The notes under the pieces are model-generated. The model made no database searches. It saw nothing but the letters and a program-made list of their open reading frames with translations, and had not been told where the DNA came from. Source: Candidatus Pacearchaeota archaeon (lineage in GTDB: Archaea; Nanoarchaeota; Nanoarchaeia; Pacearchaeales; GW2011-AR1). From it: a DNA stretch of 14,727 bases. The stretch covers positions 2,317 to 17,043 of the forward strand of contig NZER01000065.1 in NCBI GenBank assembly GCA_002690445.1, given 5' to 3'. The translations under genes were made by a program, and so were the position numbers. Of this stretch, positions 8,192-13,034 are shown one piece after another (within the stretch, counting starts at the first letter, position 1; each line of letters opens with the position of its first letter).

Positions 8192-8265
8192 AAAAAAGAA
8201 GGCTGGTCACAAGGAGAATGCAAAAAACCCTGCACAAAAAACTGGTAAACCAGTTTACCCAGCCT
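8192..8265 (-). terminator. Nested intrinsic-terminator-like structure after the SSB gene
   Basis: Read on the minus strand, AAACTGGT-TT-ACCAGTTT (8256-8239) forms an 8-bp hairpin running into a T-tract (8241-8236). Around it, AGGCTGG (8265-8259) pairs with CCAGCCT (8206-8200), followed by TCTTTTTT (8199-8192). The overlapping GGTAAAC/GTTTACC pairing is an alternative fold. Two stem-plus-U-run units directly after the ssDNA-binding gene fit the end of the recombination operon. The inner stem is AT-rich, so some readthrough into the next genes is likely. Confidence 0.7.
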
Positions 8266-8272
8266 CGGTTGA

Positions 8273-8782
8273 TTATTGAACTACGATGTCCATTTCGGGC
8301 GCAGCCGAAACAAGGGAGCCGATAGAGTAGCCGTTGAAGGTGACAGGATCACCAGTTGCAGGGTCAAGCATAGCTTCACCTTCTGCATTCTTCTTGGTTA
8401 TCTTCTCGGTCTTGATCGTGGCATAAGCAGCCTTACCCTTGTAAAGGTCTGCATCAGTCTCAACCGTACCCCAAGGATCATTCTCGTCAGAGCAATTGAT
8501 CTCAGCAGGGAGGTTCAAGGTACGATGCACACGCTTTACGCGAGCGGCAGACTTCTCCATGAACACCAAGTACTCACGGAATTGCAAACCAGCAATCCGT
8601 ACAGTTCCCAAATCAGCATCCTCGATGGATTCAGGTGCAACGATTTCCCATGACAAGACAACCATCGGGTTGCCAGCTTGAGATGTTTTAGACTCCGCAT
8701 CAGCAACGCGGATTGTGTATGTGTTTGACGGCAAGAACGGTCGAGCGTTCTCGGTCACTTCATTTAGGTTTATGGTAGGCAT
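8273..8782 (-). CDS. Probable ssDNA-binding protein (phage DUF669-like)
   Basis: The product is 169 residues. The N-terminal pattern PSNTYTIRVADAESKTSQ, then GNPMVVLSWEIV, then a stretch with FREYLVF and a basic helix KSAARVKRVHRTLNLP, matches phage proteins of the DUF669 kind. These are commonly treated as single-stranded-DNA-binding proteins in recombination modules. The fold would be beta-rich with OB-like strands. The protein ends acidic and hydrophobic (MDIVVQ), as many SSBs that recruit partners do. It lies directly after the alphaCTD-like gene and near the Sak4-like ATPase and the nuclease, a setting common for phage SSBs. AAGGA lies about 12 bases before the ATG, within a small CTTGC/GCAAG hairpin. 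A terminator follows the stop. The SSB call is family-level and not proven by a motif. Confidence 0.65.
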   Translation of the reverse strand: MPTINLNEVTENARPFLPSNTYTIRVADAESKTSQAGNPMVVLSWEIVAPESIEDADLGTVRIAGLQFREYLVFMEKSAARVKRVHRTLNLPAEINCSDENDPWGTVETDADLYKGKAAYATIKTEKITKKNAEGEAMLDPATGDPVTFNGYSIGSLVSAAPEMDIVVQ

Positions 8783-8814
8783 ATGTTTTGTTTATCCTTG
8801 CTCCATGCAAGAAA

Positions 8815-9207
8815 TTATTCACTCAAGGTTAGGTTATGATTGGCTAGATTACGGATGACTTCGTTGAGGCATCCCCTTCCAAAGTAGCGCATCTTCAACA
8901 AGTCATCTTCAGTCTTGTTGAGCAGATCGCTTATATGTTCTATTCCATGTGCATGGAAACAGTTGGAGACACGATTGCTCCACCATACGTCATTGATTGC
9001 TGAGTAGTAATCAACCGTAGTCGTGCGTTGAATTCTCGCTTGAATACGGTTAAACGTTTCTGCGTTACCTTGTAAGTAACGATCACCGCTGAGTGACCAA
9101 ATTTTCGTTTTCTGGTCAATCAATTGAACAATCATGCCAGAGTCTAGGTTGATCAAGGCATCACCCCCATCACCGACTTGATTTTTTAATTGTATCCAAT
9201 TAGGCAT
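8815..9207 (-). CDS. Protein with RNA polymerase alpha-CTD-like C-terminal domain
   Basis: The product is 130 residues. Residues about 1-60 form a small, probably beta-rich domain (ALINLDSGMIVQLI, then IWSLSGDRYLQG) that I do not recognise. Residues about 74-128 match the alpha-subunit C-terminal domain of bacterial RNA polymerase from end to end: NRVSNCFHAHGIEHISDLL, TEDDLLKMRYFGRGCLNEV, then a last helix and NLTL. By alignment from memory, E. coli DNA-contact residues R265, N268, C269, G296 and E302 correspond to R79, N82, C83, G110 and E116. K298 and S299 are replaced by Gly and Cys. In the host, this fold binds UP elements and activators. A phage copy could compete for these or act as a DNA-binding regulator, which is inference. 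The start overlaps the Sak4-like gene by 8 bases and has a strong GGAGGA site. Confidence 0.8.
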   Translation of the reverse strand: MPNWIQLKNQVGDGGDALINLDSGMIVQLIDQKTKIWSLSGDRYLQGNAETFNRIQARIQRTTTVDYYSAINDVWWSNRVSNCFHAHGIEHISDLLNKTEDDLLKMRYFGRGCLNEVIRNLANHNLTLSE

Positions 9208-9844
9208 AGTATTCCTCCAAGCTTGTGATGACTGTGTTTAGGTCGTTGGGTATGTAGAGGTCTTTGAACATACCAAGCGGCGTCTTTGCGGAGGTTATCC
9301 CATCTGAATTTGTTTGGAAACAATATTCGATGTTGTCCTTCTCGCGCCTGACTTCGGTGAACAAAACGAGGAGCAATTCCTTCTCAATGCAGCCCTCGTG
9401 GACTTTACCCTGCACCTTGATTCGGCGCGTGTTGTATTCGCCGCCTGTTGGTTGCATGATCTTGACGATCTCATCGATGGCCGTGATAACGACTGTAGCC
9501 TTCTCGTTCTTGAGGCTCTCTAGCGTTTTGCGGATTGCCTTGTTGTAGTACGACCACACATCGTAGCCCTTGTACATTTTCTGAGCTGTCTCAATGAGGA
9601 TTTCACAATACTTTGTGAAGGACTCGATGACAACAACTTCAGCGTTGTTTATTCCCGTGGCAATTGCCTTGTCAATGTCAGGCAACGTAGCCGCTGAGAT
9701 GGTTTGGAAGTTCTTGGCTTCCCTAAACGGTAAACCTTTCCGCTCAAGATCAATGATGATTGTCTTGTCAACGGGAAGATTTCGCAACGATGTTGACTTA
9801 CCAGACCCGCTGGAGCCAACTATTCCTATTAGTGCTTTATTCAT
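9200..9844 (-). CDS. Sak4-like RecA-fold ATPase (phage recombination)
   Basis: The product is a 214-residue P-loop NTPase. Walker A is GSSGSGKST (residues 10-18). KTIIIDLERKGLPF (27-40) follows, as in Sak4-type proteins, where the second strand ends in a DLE-like motif. Walker B is AEVVVIES (68-75), and ATVVITAID (116-124) fits the next core strand. The C-terminus (TSAKTPLGMF, then YIPNDL) resembles the end of phage AAA/Sak4 proteins. Sak4 proteins are RecA-like single-strand annealing or strand-exchange factors that work with a phage SSB. An SSB-like gene and a Cas4/RecB-like nuclease lie in the same operon, which supports a recombination role. The start overlaps the upstream 70-residue gene by 8 bases, and the stop overlaps the alphaCTD-like gene. 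A generic nucleotide-binding protein remains possible. Confidence 0.75.
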   Translation of the reverse strand: MNKALIGIVGSSGSGKSTSLRNLPVDKTIIIDLERKGLPFREAKNFQTISAATLPDIDKAIATGINNAEVVVIESFTKYCEILIETAQKMYKGYDVWSYYNKAIRKTLESLKNEKATVVITAIDEIVKIMQPTGGEYNTRRIKVQGKVHEGCIEKELLLVLFTEVRREKDNIEYCFQTNSDGITSAKTPLGMFKDLYIPNDLNTVITSLEEYYA

Positions 9845-10049
9845 TTTTCAGTTTTTCTTTCAGTACCACAAGGTAATGAAATTGGTCTATAGTTTCTTCG
9901 ATAGCAGCGTCGATTAGTTGTGATGCAGTCATACGCCACATCCCTTTGTCGCCTTTGGGGTTGTGTTCAAACATTCCAACGTCGAACTTCTTGGGTGCTT
10001 CACGCACAAAGTGTGCGAGTGCGAGCCGTTTAATTTCTGGATCGGTCAT
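9837..10049 (-). CDS. Hypothetical protein, 70 aa
   Basis: I do not recognise this protein. It is small and helical, starting TDPEIKRLALAHFVREAPK and ending in a charged helix with DQFHYLVVLKEKL. A central loop NPKGDKGMWRMTAS connects the two halves. Its start codon overlaps the stop of the nuclease gene (ATGA), and its end overlaps the Sak4-like ATPase start by 8 bases, so the three are probably translated in a coupled way. Placement between a recombination nuclease and ATPase suggests an accessory role, but no motif supports a specific function. Confidence 0.7.
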   Translation of the reverse strand: MTDPEIKRLALAHFVREAPKKFDVGMFEHNPKGDKGMWRMTASQLIDAAIEETIDQFHYLVVLKEKLKNE

Positions 10050-10954
10050 GTCTGGAATTTCAGGGGATCGTATAGTTTAGTGTAGTAGTCGTTGTCAATA
10101 ACTGCCTCGGAGTGTTCACCAGCGTTGCAAATGCTAGTGAACCGGCACATACCGAACTTTGTCTCACAACAATTGTAGTTGGGAAGGAACGGGATCTTGC
10201 CCGTCACCAAGCCTCGCTCAAGTTGATCGGTGAAGTCTATGACTGTGTTGGTCAAGTGTTCCTCGAATTTCTCCATTCTGTCAGGAGAGAAGTCGAGGAT
10301 TGCACTACGCTGGAACTTGTTCTTGTTGGAACGCGACAAGAAGATGCCGTTAATAATGGCTTGGTAGTTGCGGTCAGGGAATAGTTTGCGTAGAACCATC
10401 GTGTAAGCCATCAGTTGTGTGGACATCCGGTACGCATCCAAGTAACGATCAACTGATGTGATCGCCGTTGACTTGTGATCACAAATAATGTTCTGACCGA
10501 AGTAGGTTCCAATGAAGTCGATTGTTCCACACAACAAAACGTCGATTGTGTCGTTTGAGTAGAACGGGAAGGCGAACTTCATCTCAAGCAGCGGCTCACC
10601 CATATGCCGCTCAACAACAAGGCCATCAACTTCTGCATAATTATCGAAGTATTGAGTGAGGCAGGTTGCAAGATGACCGGCAGTACGCCAATCGGAATCG
10701 GGTACAATTATTAGTGGGTTTGAGTAGTGTTCCAATGCCATGTTCATTGATTCAGTCCTGTCTCCAGTACTGTAAAAATGTTCCAAGGCTTTGTGATAGG
10801 CTGTGCCATATTCCATCTTGTGATTCATGTGGTTATTTCGTAGACCACGAACTGTGGTGTAGAAGAACCTGAGATCACAAGTGGATTCACGGTACGATGA
10901 TGCGTCTATTCGCAAGATGTACTTGTCTCCAGTTTTTTCAAGTAGATTTTTCAA
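10046..10954 (-). CDS. Cas4/RecB-like PD-(D/E)XK nuclease with candidate Fe-S cysteines
   Basis: The product is a 302-residue exonuclease-type protein. The active-site set is H54 (GTAYHKALEHF), D146 (CGTIDFIG), D159 and K161 (IICDHKST), and the QxxxY motif at 180-184 (QLMAY). This is the order seen in RecB/Cas4-family nucleases. Cysteines C26 (STCDLRFF) near the start and C262/C263, C270 and C276 near the end are placed like the 4Fe-4S ligands of Cas4 and AddB. It would resect DNA ends or process recombination intermediates with the Sak4-like ATPase and SSB. There are no Cas1/Cas2 genes or repeats, so it is not part of a CRISPR locus here. The only start that keeps C26 is TTG at 10954. It has no good Shine-Dalgarno and overlaps the upstream gene by 17 bases. 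A GCGGC/GCCGC hairpin (10965-10977) sits just before it. Confidence 0.85.
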   Translation of the reverse strand: MKNLLEKTGDKYILRIDASSYRESTCDLRFFYTTVRGLRNNHMNHKMEYGTAYHKALEHFYSTGDRTESMNMALEHYSNPLIIVPDSDWRTAGHLATCLTQYFDNYAEVDGLVVERHMGEPLLEMKFAFPFYSNDTIDVLLCGTIDFIGTYFGQNIICDHKSTAITSVDRYLDAYRMSTQLMAYTMVLRKLFPDRNYQAIINGIFLSRSNKNKFQRSAILDFSPDRMEKFEEHLTNTVIDFTDQLERGLVTGKIPFLPNYNCCETKFGMCRFTSICNAGEHSEAVIDNDYYTKLYDPLKFQT

Positions 10955-11114
10955 GGTTAATTTTGCGGCCTCGCCGCTTCTTTATTAGGATTAACTCGTC
11001 GGGTTCTGCTGGACGAGCGATTTCAAGGTAAGGTTTCATGTGATCAAGAAGCTCGGAGTCTGTCATATCCTCCAGCTTATCAACTGAAACGTCGAGTAGT
11101 TGTTCGATTGTCAT
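10938..11114 (-). CDS. Hypothetical protein, 58 aa
   Basis: I do not recognise this protein. It begins MTIEQLLDVSVDKLEDMTDSE, an acidic helical region, and ends with a strongly basic segment (KKRRGRK), which could contact DNA or RNA. The frame is open further upstream, but the ATG at 11114 overlaps the stop of the 31-residue membrane protein as ATGA, the junction style used repeatedly here, so I prefer it. The gene ends 17 bases inside the nuclease gene. The basic tail is encoded over the GC hairpin that precedes the nuclease TTG start. Its role is unknown. Confidence 0.65.
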   Translation of the reverse strand: MTIEQLLDVSVDKLEDMTDSELLDHMKPYLEIARPAEPDELILIKKRRGRKINLEKST

Positions 11115-11206
11115 GTCTTTATATCCATCGCCGCAATGAAGAGGCAACCGAAAAAGATGATGAACCAAGCAAGGCTAAAGAGGTCGTAGAGAATTCCGGC
11201 TATCAT
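11111..11206 (-). CDS. 31-aa single-pass membrane microprotein
   Basis: This very short frame starts at ATG 11206 and stops with TGA at 11111-11113. The product is one hydrophobic segment: MIAGILYDLFSLAWFIIFFG, then CLFIAA, with a charged end (MDIKT). That fits a single transmembrane helix of about 22-24 residues. The start overlaps the upstream 164-residue gene as ATGA, the stop overlaps the next gene as ATGA, and GTGAGGGTGATGAA before the start offers a ribosome site. These exact junctions make chance unlikely. Phage microproteins of this kind include membrane-acting host-takeover or lysis-modulating peptides, but nothing here decides the role. Confidence 0.7.
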   Translation of the reverse strand: MIAGILYDLFSLAWFIIFFGCLFIAAMDIKT

Positions 11207-11697
11207 TTCATCACCCTCACTTTCGATTCAGTTACCTCAACTTCAGAGTCGGAACTTACAAGATTGTAAATCCACTCCTTGTCATCGTTGTTGATTGCCA
11301 CGCTGCGCTCAAACAATTCAGAGTCCTTGGCAAACTTGTACCAAGTTTCCAAATCATTCTTCCAGCGGATAGTATCGTTGAACTCGTACTCAAGTTCGCG
11401 GAGTGTCATGCGGTTTTTAACTACGTCCTTGAAGTATGCAAGGATTCCATTGTCCAACTTGCGAAAGGCAACGCGAGAGCGCAGGATCACATACTTGTTG
11501 TCGTCGAAGTTATCAATGATGAACTTAAAGCCATCGTTGAACTTGACGTAGAGCGTGTTTGGCGTGAAACCAGTCTCTTGCGAGGAGATGTAGACATCTT
11601 TGCCTGTCTCCAGTAAGCGATCAAGGATCGGTTGAACCTGAGCCGCCGCATTCGGCGAGTAGCTTGATCGGTTTATGCCAGAGTTTTCGCTTTGCAT
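11203..11697 (-). CDS. Hypothetical protein, 164 aa
   Basis: I do not recognise this protein. After a polar, Ser/Asn-rich start, residues about 21-60 (VQPILDRLLETGKDVYISS, then TGFTPNTLYVKFNDGFKFII) have the rhythm of a helix-turn-helix or small winged domain. The middle is strand-rich (YVILRSRVAFRKL) and the end is charged and acidic (SSDSEVEVTESK). The gene overlaps the previous gene by 25 bases. Its stop codon forms an ATGA junction with the 31-residue membrane protein. A weak GGAA lies before the ATG. As the second gene after the sigma-54-type promoter it would be among the first products made from it. A DNA-binding function is only a guess from the N-terminal pattern. Confidence 0.75.
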   Translation of the reverse strand: MQSENSGINRSSYSPNAAAQVQPILDRLLETGKDVYISSQETGFTPNTLYVKFNDGFKFIIDNFDDNKYVILRSRVAFRKLDNGILAYFKDVVKNRMTLRELEYEFNDTIRWKNDLETWYKFAKDSELFERSVAINNDDKEWIYNLVSSDSEVEVTESKVRVMK

Positions 11698-12074
11698 TGT
11701 TCCATTAGTTCCTTTGCTTCATCAAGGTCTCCCTTGGCCACGGCAGCTTGAGACATCATGAATAGCTTTCGGGCAGACAAGCCACGAACTGTTGGATGCC
11801 AGCTCTTGCAATCTTCAATAGAGAAGACGCAACCATCAGGGTGCTTACGATAAAGCTCCTCCTTGTAACGTTCAAGCTGTGAAGTGGGGAGGTTCTTGGG
11901 AAGGCTGTTTTTAACCTTGGTTCTCAAGCGCGACTGAACCTGTTGATTCAATAGGGCAAGGACTGTCGCCTCTGTGTAGGATTCAACTGCCTCAGACAGT
12001 TTTTCAAAGACAGGAACAAAGAACTTGAGTCCTTTGAAGTCTCCATCAACGTATTTTTCTTGTTTATGTTGCAT
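11673..12074 (-). CDS. Hypothetical protein, 133 aa; first gene after the sigma-54-type promoter
   Basis: I do not recognise this protein. Residues about 25-55 form a helix pair (KLSEAVESYTEATVLALLN, then QVQSRLRTKVKNSLPK). A short cysteine-containing segment (GCVFSIEDCKSW) sits in the middle, and a final helical hairpin (AAVAKGDLDEAKELMEQCK) resembles a TPR-like pair. It is the first gene of the block transcribed from the -24/-12 promoter at 12109-12125. The ATG at 12074 has no Shine-Dalgarno at normal spacing. The predicted leader is only about 24 bases, most of it a hairpin, so translation may start poorly or depend on unfolding. Confidence 0.75.
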   Translation of the reverse strand: MQHKQEKYVDGDFKGLKFFVPVFEKLSEAVESYTEATVLALLNQQVQSRLRTKVKNSLPKNLPTSQLERYKEELYRKHPDGCVFSIEDCKSWHPTVRGLSARKLFMMSQAAVAKGDLDEAKELMEQCKAKTLA

Positions 12075-12079
12075 AATCT

Positions 12080-12097
12080 AGGTTAAAAAGTTAACCT
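12080..12097 (-). repeat. Leader hairpin / operator-like inverted repeat
   Basis: AGGTTAA and TTAACCT form a perfect 7-bp inverted repeat around four bases. From the -12 element, transcription should start near 12098, so the repeat would form a hairpin at the very 5' end of the mRNA, five bases before the ATG. It also sequesters the only AGG in the leader. It could protect the 5' end, control translation or be a protein-binding site. Confidence 0.55.
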
Positions 12098-12108
12098 GCT
12101 GATATATT

Positions 12109-12125
12109 AGCATGAAGTGTGCCAA
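12109..12125 (-). promoter_or_regulatory. Sigma-54 (-24/-12) promoter
   Basis: The minus strand reads TTGGCACACTTCATGCT. Against the sigma-54 consensus YTGGCACGrNNNTTGCW it has the full YTGGCAC block, the invariant GG and GC exactly 10 bases apart, and the final W. It misses only G8, r9 and the first T of TTGC. It lies 20 bases after the stop of a gene for a sigma-54 activator and 34 bases before the next start codon. Within the same bases, TGCTAATAT could act as an extended -10 for sigma-70, but no -35 stands 17 bases upstream. The spacing and neighbouring activator favour sigma-54. Confidence 0.75.
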
Positions 12126-12145
12126 CTTTTTTCGGTCGGTTGATA

Positions 12146-12859
12146 CTAATAGATGATATATTCGCCCAATAACTCGTATCGTGCCATTATACCTTGTACC
12201 TCTCTGTAGTTTCCGTCGAGTGGTGTTAGCTTTAGGATTTGTGTGGCCATCTCCTTTGCTTTGGTTGGCTCAATGTTATGAAGCTTGTGGATGTAGAGGG
12301 CAAGGTCGTTGGGTCGCTCTCTGATTGGCGTGGTTTTTATGATGAAGATTGTGAGACGATGGTAGAGGTCTAGGCGAAACTTGCCTGTCTTGATCATCTC
12401 CTTCAAGTCGCAGTTGGTTGAACAGACTATGCGGCAAGTTGCCTTGCTCAGTTTGGCTGCACCAACCTTGCGGAATTGTTTGTGTTGGACAAAGCGCAAG
12501 AGCTTTGGCTGTGATGTGAGTCTGAGTTCCCCAATTTCGTCGAGGAATAGAGTGCCTCCGGCTGCTTGTTGGACAAGTCCAGTTGTGTCACGGGTCGCTC
12601 CTGTGAATGCTCCCTGTTTGTGACCGTAGAGTAGTGCCTCAAATAGGTCTTCTTGTAAAGTAGTGACGTTGACAGGTACAAAGTTGGAGCCGCGTACAAC
12701 TTCTTGACTGGATGATGGGCGGCGATTTCCGTGGAGTATTTCAGCGAAGTGTTCCTTCCCTGTGCCAGACTCCCCCATTATTAGGACGGGGGAGTCTTGG
12801 CTTGCGAGGACTTGAGCGAACCTTATTTGCTCAAGCATATGCGGGTCTTCAGTCAGCAT
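12146..12859 (-). CDS. Sigma-54-dependent transcription activator, AAA+ domain only
   Basis: The product is 237 residues, essentially the bare AAA+ core of an NtrC/PspF-type enhancer-binding protein. Walker A is GESGTGKE (29-36), preceded by SPVLIM. The sigma-54-contacting loop GAFTGA is intact (83-88, in GHKQGAFTGATRDT). Walker B is GGTLFLDEIGEL (101-112), sensor I is CSTNCDL (146-152), arginine fingers R162 and R168 lie in FRLDLYHRL, PIRERPNDL follows, and sensor II is LDGNYREVQ (214-222). These proteins are ATP-driven hexamers that remodel sigma-54 RNA polymerase to open promoters. There is no receiver or ligand domain before the core and no Fis-type helix-turn-helix after it, so it would act from solution or through a partner, as reported for HTH-less activators such as FlgR of Helicobacter. 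It overlaps the 61-residue gene by 11 bases and is followed by a sigma-54-type promoter. Confidence 0.93.
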   Translation of the reverse strand: MLTEDPHMLEQIRFAQVLASQDSPVLIMGESGTGKEHFAEILHGNRRPSSSQEVVRGSNFVPVNVTTLQEDLFEALLYGHKQGAFTGATRDTTGLVQQAAGGTLFLDEIGELRLTSQPKLLRFVQHKQFRKVGAAKLSKATCRIVCSTNCDLKEMIKTGKFRLDLYHRLTIFIIKTTPIRERPNDLALYIHKLHNIEPTKAKEMATQILKLTPLDGNYREVQGIMARYELLGEYIIY

Positions 12860-13034
12860 CCTGCCAATCTTCTACGTCAACCCAATCTACTTTCAGCATC
12901 TTTTTCCAATCCCAATCACTTGGATGCCCGTCAAAAGACGAGTATTCAAAGGTGAGTTCGATTGTTATTGTGTTTGTTTTTTCGTCATCAACAGGGGGAT
13001 GCTCATTCTCCCGTTGGCCCCATGCGTCTAACAT
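12849..13034 (-). CDS. Small acidic protein, 61 aa
   Basis: I do not recognise this protein. It is strongly acidic and tryptophan-rich. ITIELTFEYSSFDGHPSDWD forms a probable beta strand, a turn and a WDWKK segment, a pattern seen in many short phage proteins of unknown function. The end is DVEDWQDAD. It overlaps the DUF932 gene by 7 bases and the sigma-54 activator gene by 11 bases, so it is likely translated in a chain with both. No Shine-Dalgarno is visible. Its position directly before the activator makes a regulatory or partner role worth considering, and its acidity would suit a DNA-mimic or protein-binding role, but both are guesses. Confidence 0.65.
   Translation of the reverse strand: MLDAWGQRENEHPPVDDEKTNTITIELTFEYSSFDGHPSDWDWKKMLKVDWVDVEDWQDAD

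Noticed and set aside
8276..8653. 125-residue plus-strand frame opposite the SSB-like gene
   Set aside because: The minus strand has a coherent protein and operon context. The plus-strand frame is an antisense product with no start signal.
9594..9917. 107-residue plus-strand frame opposite the Sak4-like ATPase
   Set aside because: It covers the Walker A region on the other strand and spans two real genes, with no independent support.
10046..10954. CRISPR-Cas locus suggested by the Cas4-like protein
   Set aside because: No Cas1, Cas2 or repeat-spacer array is visible. Cas4/RecB-like nucleases are common in phage recombination modules.
12101..12112. Extended -10 sigma-70 promoter (TGCTAATAT)
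   Set aside because: Only four of six bases match the -10 box, and no -35 stands at 17 bases. The same bases form part of a much better sigma-54 site, though dual use cannot be excluded.
12235..12270. Second sigma-54-like site on the plus strand (TGGCCATCTCCTTTGCT)
   Set aside because: The GG to GC spacing is one base too long, and it lies inside the activator coding sequence on the wrong strand.
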